Source: Pandoraea iniqua
GTDB lineage: Bacteria > Pseudomonadota > Gammaproteobacteria > Burkholderiales > Burkholderiaceae
Length of the DNA stretch: 64,000 bases
Direction of reading: 5' to 3'
NCBI RefSeq assembly: GCF_902459685.1
Contig: NZ_CABPSF010000003.1
Span: 496,001-560,000, forward strand
Shown: piece after piece, positions 26,019 to 34,637 of the stretch
Position numbering within the stretch: position 1 is the first letter of the stretch
How the letters are laid out: every line of letters starts with the position of its first letter
Position numbers and translations under genes: made by a program
Notes under the pieces: model-generated
The model's database searches: none
What the model saw: only the letters and a program-made list of their open reading frames with translations
Told to the model about the DNA's origin: nothing

Positions 26019-26564
26019 TTACGACTTGCCGCCCGACTTATCCTTGACCATCCCCGGCGGGGGCGGCACCACGAAACGCTCGAAGCGGAACCGGTCGAAG
26101 CTCTCGATATTGCGCTCCCACACCTTCGCTTCGTACGGATGCTCGGCGTCGATCTGGGTCATCTCGCAGTACAGCTCGACGTTGTTGCCGTCCGGGTCCT
26201 TGAACACGAGGAAGTAGTTCGCGCCCGGGCCGTGGCGGCCGATGCCGCGCACGATCTCGACGTTATGCGCGCGCAGCACGTCGACGGCTTTCTCCATCTC
26301 TTCCACACTATCGACGAGGTACGAGAAGTGCTCCATGCCCGGGCGGCTGTAGCGTGGCAGGTCATCGATATCGGGCGAGTTCTTCGGAATCTGCGAGAGC
26401 GCCAGATCGTGGTGGTCGCTGCCGGCACGCAGAAAGACCATCTGATCGTCGATCCAGTCGGACACGGTCAGGCCCAGCACTTCGGTGTAGAACTTCACCG
26501 ACTTCTGGATATCGCGCACGACCAGCACCAGATGGCCGAGACGCTTGGGTTTGAGGCTTGTCAT
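26019..26564 (-). CDS. VOC-family (glyoxalase/extradiol dioxygenase-like) metalloenzyme
   Basis: A 181-residue protein with two beta-alpha-beta-beta-beta units. Likely metal ligands are His11 (GHLVLVVRD), the His in GMEHFSYLVDS and the Glu in NNVELYCEM, the 2-His-1-carboxylate set of VOC enzymes. The C-terminus ends with a positively charged Pro-rich tail. Length and the DPDGNNVELY block suit extradiol dioxygenases or isomerases more than fosfomycin-resistance proteins. ATG 26564 follows AGGAG at six bases. It sits between transporter genes, suggesting action on the imported substrate. Confidence 0.85.
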   Translation of the reverse strand: MTSLKPKRLGHLVLVVRDIQKSVKFYTEVLGLTVSDWIDDQMVFLRAGSDHHDLALSQIPKNSPDIDDLPRYSRPGMEHFSYLVDSVEEMEKAVDVLRAHNVEIVRGIGRHGPGANYFLVFKDPDGNNVELYCEMTQIDAEHPYEAKVWERNIESFDRFRFERFVVPPPPGMVKDKSGGKS

Positions 26565-26640
26565 CTCCACTCCTTGCTTTGCTTCTAATCGGGGGCTTGC
26601 GAAGGGTATTACGGTGTTACGAGAGGCTTGCTGCGGCGCC

Positions 26641-27684
26641 TCACTCGACAAACTGATTGGTGTAGATGTCGGTGGCCTTCAACGTAGGCGGCAAATTGAA
26701 AGCATCGCGCACGAACTTCGCGGTGGCCTCCATGCGCGGCACCGGCACCCAACCGGGCTTGTGGCCCTTGGTTTCCGCATCGCTGCCCAAGCCGTTGATC
26801 TGCTTGACCTGTTCCAACATGACCTGCTTGTCGAGCATCGGGTATTGCGACGCGATGATGCCGGCCGACTCTTCCGGGTGCTCACGCAGCCACGCGTAGC
26901 CGCGATACGTCGCCTGCACGAAGCGGCGCACCACGTCGGGCTTCTGCGCAATCATCTTTTCGGTCGTCACGAGGCCGTTGCCGACCATGTCGAGACCGAA
27001 GTCGCGATAGCGCAGCATGCCGATCTCGCGGCCCTGTTTGGCAGCCAGCGAGCGCAGCACCGGCAGGTTCGCCCCTTCCCAGCACTCGGTCAGGTCGATT
27101 CGGCCTTGCAGGAACGACGGGTTGATGGTCGACGGATCGAGGCGCAGCAGCTTAACCGACGTCGGCGGCAAGCCATTGGCCTTCAACCATGCCGGTACGA
27201 TGTTTTGCAGCGGCGATGCCCCGCCGCCGCCCATCGTCAGGCCCTTGAGGTCGGCCGGTTTGGTAATCGTGCGGCCGGGTTTGACGAGGTAGCAGATCGC
27301 CCCGGGCCAAGCCACGTTGACCGAACCGACCATCACCGTCTTGCCGCCCTGCGCGCGATTGAGCATCACGCTGATGGGGTCGCCATAGCCAAAATCGAAC
27401 AGTCCCTGATCGACTTCGTTGACGGTGCGCTGTCCACCGTGACCGGCGATGGCCGAAACATCGAGCCCAGCCTCGCGGTAAAAGCCCTTGTTGATAGCGA
27501 CCAGCACGCCGCCGGTACTGCCCTGCGGCAGCCATGAGAGGTTGAACTTCACTTTCTCCTGCGCGGCGACCGGCGTCGCCCACAGGGCGCCAGCGCCCAC
27601 TGCGCCGATGGTTCCGATGGTTCCGATGGATCCAACGCACGCCAGCGCCGTCCACCAACGCTTTGCCCACTGCCACTGCTGCAT
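26641..27684 (-). CDS. ABC transporter substrate-binding protein, NMT1/SsuA-like
   Basis: A 347-residue periplasmic protein: signal peptide to about residue 41 (PVAAQ), then VKFNLSWLPQGSTGGVLVAINKGFYREAGLDVS, the NMT1/THI5-like opening, and GLTMGGGGASP in the ligand cleft. Relatives bind thiamine precursors, alkanesulfonates, taurine or aromatic acids. Three 9-base units at 27605-27631 encode the repeated Ile-Gly-Thr of the signal peptide. ATG 27684 follows GGAGG. It supplies the importer encoded downstream. Confidence 0.92.
   Translation of the reverse strand: MQQWQWAKRWWTALACVGSIGTIGTIGAVGAGALWATPVAAQEKVKFNLSWLPQGSTGGVLVAINKGFYREAGLDVSAIAGHGGQRTVNEVDQGLFDFGYGDPISVMLNRAQGGKTVMVGSVNVAWPGAICYLVKPGRTITKPADLKGLTMGGGGASPLQNIVPAWLKANGLPPTSVKLLRLDPSTINPSFLQGRIDLTECWEGANLPVLRSLAAKQGREIGMLRYRDFGLDMVGNGLVTTEKMIAQKPDVVRRFVQATYRGYAWLREHPEESAGIIASQYPMLDKQVMLEQVKQINGLGSDAETKGHKPGWVPVPRMEATAKFVRDAFNLPPTLKATDIYTNQFVE
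27605..27631. repeat. Three tandem 9-bp units in a signal-peptide coding region
   Basis: CCGATGGTT is repeated at 27605 and 27614, with CCGATGGAT at 27623. The repeat encodes the IGTIGTIG stretch of the binding protein's signal peptide on the minus strand. Copy-number slippage would change signal length by three residues without frameshift. Confidence 0.7.
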
Positions 27685-27721
27685 TACTGCCTCCTCATGG
27701 CCGCCGCTCTAGCGGCCTTTG

Positions 27722-28678
27722 TTATTTGCGCTGTGCCACGACGCGGTTCTCGATGGCGCCAATGCCCTCGATGCCCGCCACCATGACGTCACCCGCCTTG
27801 AGATACACGCCACGCCCCATGCCCACGCCGGTCGGCGTGCCCGTGGCGATCAGGTCGCCGGGCTTGAGCGTGAGGATGCCGGACAGGTAAGCGATCTGCT
27901 CCGCAATGTTGAAGATCATCCCTGCCGTCGTGTCGTCCTGCATCGACTCGCCGTTGACCGACAGCGTCATGCGCAGGTTCTGGGGGTCGCGAATGACATC
28001 GCGCGGCACAAACCACGGCCCCAGAGGAGCGAAGGTATCGAAACTCTTGCCGCGAAACCAGTCGTGCGTAAACGGATAGTCGGTGCGGCGGTTGAGATCT
28101 CGTGCGCTCACGTCGTTGATCACCGTGTAGCCCGCGATCCATTCGTGAGCCTGTTCCACCGGTACGTGGCGGCCCGGACGGCCAATCACCACGGCCAGTT
28201 CGACCTCCCAGTCGACACGCTCGGCATTGGGCGGCAGCACCACGTCGGTGTTGGTGGCCGTCACGCTGGTCTCGGCTTTCATGAACATGTACGGCGAGCT
28301 TTCGCTGCGCGGCGCGAGCTTGGTGCCCATTTCGGCCGCATGCTCGTAGAAATTCGATGCCGTGGCGAAGATCCGGCCCGGCTGATACGGCACGCACAGG
28401 CGGTATTGGCTGGTCTCCAGCGCGCTGACCTTGTTCACCACGCCAGCATCCAGCGCCTGACGCACGGCCGTCATCACGGTCTCGCCATGCACATACCAGT
28501 CGGAGAGCAGCGCCGTCAGATTCTGCGCCGCCAGTGCGCCGTCGTCGTTGCCTGCGCCCGTGTGGCGCAGCACGGCTTCCAGATCGTACAGGCGGCCATG
28601 TTGCACCAGTGCCGTACGGCGATCGGCACCGGCTCCCGGTGCCAGCGATTCATAAGTTGCGATACCAAACCAGGTCAC
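27722..28678 (-). CDS. Fumarylacetoacetate hydrolase (FAH) family protein
   Basis: A 318-residue enzyme with the FAH C-terminal fold: metal-binding acidic residues in VDWEVELAVVIG, NDVSARDLNRRTDYPFTHDWFRGKSFDTFAPLGPW, and the closing LKPGDLIATGTPTGVGMGRG. The family hydrolyses or decarboxylates beta-diketo/ring-fission products in aromatic catabolism (fumarylpyruvate hydrolase, HpcE, acylpyruvases). It reads from GTG 28678 with AGGAGG five bases upstream. It is the first gene of the eight-gene minus-strand run, under the ATGTATAC site at 28767. Confidence 0.9.
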   Translation of the reverse strand: MTWFGIATYESLAPGAGADRRTALVQHGRLYDLEAVLRHTGAGNDDGALAAQNLTALLSDWYVHGETVMTAVRQALDAGVVNKVSALETSQYRLCVPYQPGRIFATASNFYEHAAEMGTKLAPRSESSPYMFMKAETSVTATNTDVVLPPNAERVDWEVELAVVIGRPGRHVPVEQAHEWIAGYTVINDVSARDLNRRTDYPFTHDWFRGKSFDTFAPLGPWFVPRDVIRDPQNLRMTLSVNGESMQDDTTAGMIFNIAEQIAYLSGILTLKPGDLIATGTPTGVGMGRGVYLKAGDVMVAGIEGIGAIENRVVAQRK

Positions 28679-28766
28679 ACCTTCCTCCTATCTCTTTACT
28701 GAAATTCGATGTCGCTTACGCGCATCGGTTGTCTTTTTGATTGCTCTATGAACATACAATACATAG

Positions 28767-28781
28767 CATATGTATACATGG
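28767..28781. promoter_or_regulatory. Putative GntR operator (ATGTATAC site 1)
   Basis: CATATGTATACATGG contains the palindromic ATGTATAC core and lies in the divergent region between the FAH operon and the hydroxyacid dehydrogenase gene. The same core occurs at three other promoters of this locus. FCD-type GntR regulators typically bind short GT-N-AC dyads of this kind. Confidence 0.55.
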
Positions 28782-28847
28782 CAATTGATTTGTATTTTAT
28801 TTTTCAATCCTTCCTAACGTAGCGATTAACCAGTGAATAAGGCACCC

Positions 28848-29837
28848 ATGAACGACGCTCCCCTGATGCTCAATCTCATCGCACTGGCCCCACAGGCACG
28901 CGCACAACTGCTGGCCGCCGGCGTGCGATTGCACGACGTGAACGCGCGTGCGCTGGCCGATGCCACCGATGCCACCGATCGCGCTGCCATCGCCTCGGCG
29001 CGTCTGGTGCTCACCAACGGCACGACCGGACTCTCGGGCGCACAGATGCAGGCGCTGCCGCAGCTCGAACTCGTTTGCGCTTTCGGCGCAGGGTTCGAAA
29101 ACATCGACGTCGTCGCCGCCGCCGAACGCGGCATCACCGTCGGCCATGCGCCCAACACCAACGGTGAGACGGTGGCCGATCACGCCTTGGCCCTGATGCT
29201 CGCCGTGTCGCGCGGCCTCGTGACGCTCGACCGCGCAGTGAAGGCCGGTGGCTGGGAGTCGCATCGCGCGCCCCGTCCGACGCTCAACGGCGCGCGACTC
29301 GGCATCGTCGGCCTCGGCAACATCGGTCAGGCAATCGCACAGCGCGCGGCAGGCTTCGGCATGTCGATCGGCTATCACACCCGCACGCCACGCACGGACG
29401 GCCCAAGCCACGCATGGCAGCACTACGCCAACGTCGGTGAACTGGCCCGCGACAGCGACTTCCTCGTGCTGGCCTGCCCCGGTGGCCCCGCCACGCATCA
29501 TCTGGTCAGCACCGAGGTGCTGGCGCAACTCGGCCCCAAGGGCTTTCTGGTGAACGTGGCACGTGGCAGCGTGGTCGATACCGTGGCGCTGATCGAAGCG
29601 CTGTGCGACGGCCTCATCGCCGGTGCCGCGCTCGACGTCTACGAGACCGAACCCGAGGTGCCATCGGCACTGCGTATGCTCGAGAACGTGGTGCTCACGC
29701 CCCATATCTCGGGCCGCTCACCTGCGGCGTTGCAAGCCCAGATCGATGTCTTGCTGGGCAACGTGCGCGCCCATCTCGCTGGCCTGCCGCTGCCCGCTGC
29801 GGTGAATGCCGTGCGCGATAACAAAACGTCCAGATAA
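28848..29837 (+). CDS. D-2-hydroxyacid dehydrogenase (NAD(P)-dependent)
   Basis: A 329-residue enzyme of the D-isomer 2-hydroxyacid dehydrogenase family. It has the nucleotide-binding VGLGNIGQAI, Arg in NVARGSVVD, Glu in YETEPEVP and catalytic His in TPHISG. It interconverts 2-keto and 2-hydroxy acids such as glyoxylate/hydroxypyruvate or aryl-pyruvates. ATG 28848 has AAGG at six bases; GTG 28833 is less likely. It diverges from the FAH operon and shares its operator region, so it is likely part of the same pathway. Confidence 0.92.
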   Translation: MNDAPLMLNLIALAPQARAQLLAAGVRLHDVNARALADATDATDRAAIASARLVLTNGTTGLSGAQMQALPQLELVCAFGAGFENIDVVAAAERGITVGHAPNTNGETVADHALALMLAVSRGLVTLDRAVKAGGWESHRAPRPTLNGARLGIVGLGNIGQAIAQRAAGFGMSIGYHTRTPRTDGPSHAWQHYANVGELARDSDFLVLACPGGPATHHLVSTEVLAQLGPKGFLVNVARGSVVDTVALIEALCDGLIAGAALDVYETEPEVPSALRMLENVVLTPHISGRSPAALQAQIDVLLGNVRAHLAGLPLPAAVNAVRDNKTSR

Positions 29838-29880
29838 AAAAAGAAGCGGGCAACCGGGAGACCATCGGAGGTTGCCCGCC
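29835..29880 (-). terminator. Rho-independent terminator (mainly minus strand)
   Basis: A ten-base stem (29846-29855 with 29870-29879, GCGGGCAACC and its complement) with a 14-base loop. On the minus strand it is followed by TTCTTTTTTT, so it ends transcription from the LVIVD gene. It may also stop the dehydrogenase transcript coming the other way. Confidence 0.8.
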
Positions 29881-29998
29881 TCAACACTTCACCTTGGAGG
29901 TCCTGTGAAGTCGTCAGCGGCGGCGGCACGCATTGGCAGTCTTTGCCAGCGCGTGCCGCAGCGTCGCGCCAAATCACACCAGTTCAAACAAACTGCGC

Positions 29999-31810
29999 TT
30001 ACCGTGCCGGCCAAGGTTTGGCCGGTGCGCCCATGACCGGCTCACCCAGCAGCGGGCTCGACAGTGCATACGCGCCGTTCTCGGTGAAAGCCCACATGAT
30101 GTTGCGGTCGTACTCGGTGTACATCGCAAACACGCCCTTGCCCAACGTGTACACAGGCAGCTCGGTTTCATCGGCCAGTCCCGGCACGAAGTAGCCTGCG
30201 ATGGTCGGCTTGGCCGGGTCCTTCACGTCGAAGATCTGCACGCCTGCGCTATAGAACGAGTACGGCACGATGCCCTGACGCCACGTCCCCGGTTGCCCGA
30301 TGGAGTTCGAACGCTTCGGACCGTAGTTACCGCCGCGCTGGCAGAAGCTGGTGAACGGTGCGCCTTCGGGCACTTCCGGCTCCGGCAGCTTGGCCGCGAC
30401 CTTCATCTTGGCGGGGTTACGCGCGTCGACGACAAAGATGTCTTTGTACGGCTCATAGCAATCGCGGTTCATCGGGTAGCCGCTCGTGAGCACGTAACCG
30501 GTGCGCTCGTACTGGCTGACGTCCGCGTTGTCGTATTCGGTGCCCGCGAAGCTCGGCGCCGTATTCACGTTGCCGAGTACCTTCGGATGCGCCGGATCGG
30601 CGAGATCGAACGACCACAGGCCCAGCCCGCCCATCGCGCCGAAGCCCACCTTGCCGCCCTGTTCCAGCGGTTTGGGCAGGAAGATCGGCATACGCGAACC
30701 CATCCACGACGTGCGATTGCCTGCGCGCGCGTTCTGGAGATACGCCTGCTCATGCTCGGCGTTGCCGAGGATCTGGCCGGGCACCGAAATCTGCGAGACG
30801 AACTTCGGGTTGGCCGGGTCCGACATGTCCCACACCTGATAACCCGGCGAATACAGATAGTTCGGGTATTCGGAGAGCGCGTAGCTGTCGTCAGGTGCTG
30901 CCGACAGAATCATGTACTTGCCGCCGTAGAACTCCGGCGAATCGAGCGAGCCCGAACCGCGTTGTTCGCCCACCGGGGCATTCGGACGCGTGTAGTCGGT
31001 GGTGCGCGTGGCGATCAGCTTCCAGTCGGACGGCAGCGGGCCGTTCATCTCGAAGACCTTGAAGCCCTTCAGATCGTTGTAATTGCGCTGTGCGGCAACC
31101 TTGTCCGGCTGCTTCGACTTGTCGGTCATCAGGCCGTAGCGGCCGATTTCGAACGACGCCACGAGAATCGGCTTGCCGAGCTTCTTGTTCCAGACGATGG
31201 TCGCGCCGCCCAGATAGTCGTGCACGTTGTTCGGGTCGAACTTCTCGCTCGAACCCTTCGGGCCCCACACGCCACCCTTCGAATACACGACCTTGCCGTT
31301 GGCCGGATCAGTCACGTCCATGATGCGCAGGTAGTCGCGGTCGTGGATGTACAGATAGCGCTTGCCGTTGAAGTCGGCGATGTTGTTCCACGCATGGAAC
31401 GGCGAATCCACACCCGGGTAGAAGGCGAGCACCTTCACGTTCTTGGTGTAGCTCTTCTTGTCCCAGTACGGTAGTTCACCCGGGAATTTCTGACCGGTGT
31501 GCACTTCGGGCGTGGCCTTCGGCCAGATGTACTTGCCGGTGGCCGGGTCCATGCCGTAGTCGACGCCGGGCTTGAGCGGCTTGGGCGAGCGGTCCGGCGT
31601 CAGACGCAGCCAGCCGGCCAGATACGGGTCTTTCACGTTCGGCGTGCCGGGCGTGCCCGACGGTTGCGCGTCGGCTTGTGCCGCGGGGGCTGCATTGGTC
31701 GCAGCAGGTGCGGATTCCGGTGCCGATGCGTGGGCAGCGAGCGTCATCGTCAGCGCAGCGAGTACCGCCGTGGCGGTGAGCGATACGCCGAGTGTGGGCT
31801 TGCGAAACAT
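29999..31810 (-). CDS. Exported LVIVD-repeat (beta-propeller-like) protein
   Basis: A 603-residue protein with a signal peptide (MFRKPTLGVSLTATAVLAALTMTLAAHA) and a low-complexity Ala/Pro linker. Several LVIVD-type blades follow (YLRIMDVTDPANGKVV, YQVWDMSDPANPKFV, LWSFDLADPAHPKVLG, VQIFDVKDPAKPTIAG). The repeats probably form a periplasmic or surface propeller. No enzyme activity is established for the family. ATG 31810 follows GGAGG at six bases; a longer start at 31852 is unlikely. It is downstream of the porin in the GntR-linked locus, so it may bind or process the substrate outside the cytoplasm. Confidence 0.88.
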   Translation of the reverse strand: MFRKPTLGVSLTATAVLAALTMTLAAHASAPESAPAATNAAPAAQADAQPSGTPGTPNVKDPYLAGWLRLTPDRSPKPLKPGVDYGMDPATGKYIWPKATPEVHTGQKFPGELPYWDKKSYTKNVKVLAFYPGVDSPFHAWNNIADFNGKRYLYIHDRDYLRIMDVTDPANGKVVYSKGGVWGPKGSSEKFDPNNVHDYLGGATIVWNKKLGKPILVASFEIGRYGLMTDKSKQPDKVAAQRNYNDLKGFKVFEMNGPLPSDWKLIATRTTDYTRPNAPVGEQRGSGSLDSPEFYGGKYMILSAAPDDSYALSEYPNYLYSPGYQVWDMSDPANPKFVSQISVPGQILGNAEHEQAYLQNARAGNRTSWMGSRMPIFLPKPLEQGGKVGFGAMGGLGLWSFDLADPAHPKVLGNVNTAPSFAGTEYDNADVSQYERTGYVLTSGYPMNRDCYEPYKDIFVVDARNPAKMKVAAKLPEPEVPEGAPFTSFCQRGGNYGPKRSNSIGQPGTWRQGIVPYSFYSAGVQIFDVKDPAKPTIAGYFVPGLADETELPVYTLGKGVFAMYTEYDRNIMWAFTENGAYALSSPLLGEPVMGAPAKPWPAR

Positions 31811-31891
31811 GTCTTCCTCCTTCGTTTCAAAGTCTTCTCGCCGGCACAGCACATGCCGGCGGCGTGGATGCAGGTGAATCGAATGCGTGGA

Positions 31892-32941
31892 TCAGAATGC
31901 GTGGCGGATACCCAGTTGCACACCCGACGGATTCTGATTGCCGTTGGGCGTGACCTGGAACGTCACCGGGTAATGCACCGTCGTGTCGTTACTGTGCTGC
32001 ACGTGCGCGTAGGTCGCGTAAAGCGTGGTGCGCTTGGACATGCCGTACATGTAGCCGATCACGAAACCGTTGGCGTTCGAGAGCGCCTTGTTGTCGTCGT
32101 CCTGACGGTGGACAAAGCTCGCGTAGAAGCGATGACGGTCGGTCAGCGCGTAGCGAACCCCGGCCTGTACGTCCCAGCCGCGCACGTTGAACGCGACGTA
32201 CGGCGGGTACGCGTAATAGCCGTTGTACGTGTGATAGATCAGGGTCGGCTCGATGCTGCCGAACTTGTAGGTCGCGGCAAAGTAGTTGTCGCGCGACGAG
32301 TGAATCTGGCTCGGCGAGTAGATGTCGCGGGTGTATTGCAACTCGCTCACCGCGCCGAGGAAGATGCCGCCGTTGCGGTACTCGACAGCGGCCGACAGGA
32401 AGCGCCCGGCACGCGTGGTGTCGCCCACGCCCGTGGTCGCCATGAAGCGCGCCATCAGGCCGTTCCAGCGCGGCGTGTTGTACGAAATGGCGTTGTCTAC
32501 GCGGTACGACGCGTAGAAGAACTCCATGTTGTTGACCATACTGAAGTCGGCCGCCCAGCTCGGGTCGGCGTAACCGGCAATCCAGTATGACGGCGTGAAT
32601 TGGCGGCCCAGCGAGACTTCACCCCACGGGCCCTTGAGGCCCACAAACGACTGACGCGCCTGCGCCGATTGGGTGCCGTTGTTCGCCGAGAACATCGGCT
32701 CGTAGGTGAAGAAGGCGCGATTACCGCCGCCCAGTTCTTCAAAGCCGCTCAAATTGAAGCGAGAGTTGTTCAGACCGCCGCTCGACATGCGGGTGACCTT
32801 GCCGCCATTGGCGCCCGACTGCCACAACTGCTCGATGTTCAAGTCCACAAAACCCGAGAGCGTGACGCCTCCGGAAGATTGCGCGTATGCGCCCCCTTGC
32901 ATTGCGCCCAATAGCAATGCACCTATCACTCGCTTCTTCAT
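31892..32941 (-). CDS. Gram-negative porin
   Basis: A 349-residue porin: signal peptide MKKRVIGALLLGAMQGGAYA, first strand VTLSGFVDLNIEQLWQ, the ARQSFVGLKGPWGEVSLGRQ block conserved in betaproteobacterial porins, and final Phe (VQLGIRHAF). ATG 32941 follows AGGAG at six bases. It has its own promoter region with an ATGTATAC site (33009-33016) and precedes the LVIVD gene. It is the second porin of this locus. Confidence 0.93.
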   Translation of the reverse strand: MKKRVIGALLLGAMQGGAYAQSSGGVTLSGFVDLNIEQLWQSGANGGKVTRMSSGGLNNSRFNLSGFEELGGGNRAFFTYEPMFSANNGTQSAQARQSFVGLKGPWGEVSLGRQFTPSYWIAGYADPSWAADFSMVNNMEFFYASYRVDNAISYNTPRWNGLMARFMATTGVGDTTRAGRFLSAAVEYRNGGIFLGAVSELQYTRDIYSPSQIHSSRDNYFAATYKFGSIEPTLIYHTYNGYYAYPPYVAFNVRGWDVQAGVRYALTDRHRFYASFVHRQDDDNKALSNANGFVIGYMYGMSKRTTLYATYAHVQHSNDTTVHYPVTFQVTPNGNQNPSGVQLGIRHAF

Positions 32942-33004
32942 GCCGTCTCCTGAGAATTCTCGTTTTATTTGCGGCGCCCCTTGTTGGGTGTCTGCCGCTC
33001 GCCC

Positions 33005-33021
33005 GTTGTATGTATACAATC
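33005..33021. promoter_or_regulatory. Putative GntR operator (ATGTATAC site 2)
   Basis: GTTGTATGTATACAATC lies 64-80 bases upstream of the porin start; its inner TTGTATGTATACAA is nearly palindromic. Further partial copies (ATTATACATA at 33031, TTTATACAAA at 33071) follow, suggesting cooperative binding. Confidence 0.55.
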
Positions 33022-33187
33022 TTTCGAATGATTATACATAGCAAAGAAATTGAATTTCTACCGCTATTTGTTTATACAAACGGGCTATTTTTTTATAGCG
33101 GGTTACCCCTGATATGCGGTGTCCGCCGCCGGCACACCGTGGCCGGCGGGGAGATGGCGCCCCAGTTCAGGCGGCGCGCGATGCGGA

Positions 33188-33655
33188 TCAAAGACCTTTG
33201 CGGTCGGCTTGCAGACCCTCGTGACGCAGCTTGGGCGCGTCGTCTTTGCCCGTGCCGTCCTTCGATGCACCGCCCCAGCCATGGGCAGTCACGTCGAAGA
33301 TCACGCCGTTCGTGTCGAAGAACTTGACCTCGTAGAAGATGTTGCTTTTCACCGGCACTTCGCCCATGTAGTAACGCCCGCCGGCCGCTTCGATCTTGGT
33401 GCGCGTGGCTTCGACGTCGTCGACCCAGATGCCGATGTGATGCAGGCCCACGAACTCGCGGCCACGGTCGCCGGCGGCTTCGTCGTTCTTGTAATTGAGC
33501 AACGCGAGGTTGATGACGCCGTCGGACAGGTACACGCCACGGGCGAGTGACGAGTCGGTTTCGCCGACTTTCTTGAAGTCGAACGCCTGCATATAGAACT
33601 CGGCCGCCTTCCAGGGGTCGGGTACGGAAAGCGCGATATGACGCAGTTTGGCCAT
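33188..33655 (-). CDS. VOC-family metalloenzyme (second of the locus)
   Basis: A 155-residue glyoxalase/dioxygenase-superfamily protein: His6 (LRHIALSVPD), His in VGLHHIGIWVDD and an acidic residue in GVIFDVTAHGW as probable metal ligands. The third ligand position reads Asp rather than the commoner Glu. ATG 33655 follows AGGAGA at ten bases. It is upstream of the porin, with an ATGTATAC site in its promoter. It shares little sequence with the VOC protein at 26019, so it likely catalyses a different step. Confidence 0.85.
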   Translation of the reverse strand: MAKLRHIALSVPDPWKAAEFYMQAFDFKKVGETDSSLARGVYLSDGVINLALLNYKNDEAAGDRGREFVGLHHIGIWVDDVEATRTKIEAAGGRYYMGEVPVKSNIFYEVKFFDTNGVIFDVTAHGWGGASKDGTGKDDAPKLRHEGLQADRKGL

Positions 33656-33726
33656 GATGGAATGTCTCCTTCGTATCGATAGGTCACGTGCGTGACGAAC
33701 AGAGGCTTGCCGGGGACCGGCAAACT

Positions 33727-33742
33727 CGTATGTATACTATCT
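33727..33742. promoter_or_regulatory. Putative GntR operator (ATGTATAC site 3)
   Basis: CGTATGTATACTATCT lies about 75 bases upstream of the VOC gene start, in the divergent region between it and the GntR gene. Confidence 0.5.
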
Positions 33743-33868
33743 CAGTGAATTGCATTCCAAAATGCATTTTTGAATACAACATCGTGATACCGATCAACAA
33801 AATCTTCAGCCATTCCCTTCGAATGGGGCGTCAGGCCACAACTTCGGGAAAAAATACCCTTATAATCC

Positions 33869-33883
33869 GCATGTATACAATCC
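33869..33883. promoter_or_regulatory. Putative GntR operator (ATGTATAC site 4)
   Basis: GCATGTATACAATCC lies about 50 bases upstream of the GntR start, suiting autoregulation. It shares ATGTATAC-AATC with site 2. Confidence 0.5.
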
Positions 33884-33930
33884 GAGCCAATTCAAGAAAA
33901 GAGCACGTCCACGGAGCGAGATAACTAACC

Positions 33931-34581
33931 ATGGCCGAAACCATTGCCGCCCGAATCTGCCGGGAGTTGACCGACGAGATCATCGACGGTCGCCTGCCGC
34001 CAGGACGGAAGCTGGAAGAAGTTGTGCTGGCCGAACGTTTCAAGGCCTCGCGCACGCCCATTCGCGAAGCCCTGCGCGAGCTGAACGCGCGCGGCCTGAT
34101 TGAACTCACGCCGCATAAGGGCGGGGTCGTCGCCAGCATCAGCGTCGACGATCTGTCCGACATGCTCGAAGCGATGTGCGAACTCGACGCGCTGTGCTGC
34201 CGTCTGAGCGCCCAACGCATGAGCGCCATGCAGAAGAAGCAGTTGGAAATGCTCCACGTTCAGAGCAAGCAATGCATGGATGCCGGTGACGAAGCCGGTT
34301 ACCTCGCGCTCAATCGCGAGTTTCACCAGTTGCTGAGCGCCGGCACGCAGAACAAGACGCTAATGGCACTGATCGACAGCCATCGCGAACGTCTGGCGCC
34401 GTTCCGCGCCGCGCAATCGGATGTCGAGGAGCGCTTCACCGTGTCGTTCGACGAGCACGATAAAGTCGTCGAAGCGGTGCTCGCCTCCGACGCCGAGGGC
34501 GCGTATAACGCCATGCGCAGTCATACGGCACGGCTGAGCATTCATGTGCTCGATCGGTTGCAACACAATCGCAAGCCGTAA
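33931..34581 (+). CDS. GntR-family regulator, FadR/FCD subgroup
   Basis: A 216-residue regulator: N-terminal winged helix (ICRELTDEIIDGRLPPGRKLEEVVLAERFKASRTPIREALRELNARGLIEL) and a helical FCD effector domain with metal-ligand-like residues (EFHQLLSAG, DEHDKVVEAV, HTARLSIHV). It diverges from the VOC-porin-LVIVD genes. The four ATGTATAC dyads across the locus, one in its own promoter, make it the likely local repressor responding to a pathway intermediate, commonly a small organic acid. Confidence 0.93.
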   Translation: MAETIAARICRELTDEIIDGRLPPGRKLEEVVLAERFKASRTPIREALRELNARGLIELTPHKGGVVASISVDDLSDMLEAMCELDALCCRLSAQRMSAMQKKQLEMLHVQSKQCMDAGDEAGYLALNREFHQLLSAGTQNKTLMALIDSHRERLAPFRAAQSDVEERFTVSFDEHDKVVEAVLASDAEGAYNAMRSHTARLSIHVLDRLQHNRKP

Positions 34582-34610
34582 CGCTTCATCTCCAAACGCT
34601 TCACCAATAC

Positions 34611-34637
34611 CCGCCCGGGCCGCATCGGCTCGGGCGG
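34611..34637 (+). terminator. GC-rich hairpin after the GntR gene
   Basis: CCGCCCGGGCCG (34611-34622) pairs with CGGCTCGGGCGG (34626-34637) with one mismatch, followed by CGTCGTTTC. The T-run is weak, so this is only a probable terminator. Confidence 0.5.

Noticed and set aside
31840-31860. Inverted repeat GCCGGCA-N7-TGCCGGC between porin and LVIVD genes
   Set aside because: A GC-rich repeat of this size is common by chance here and has no T-run; it may modestly reduce readthrough but is not claimed.
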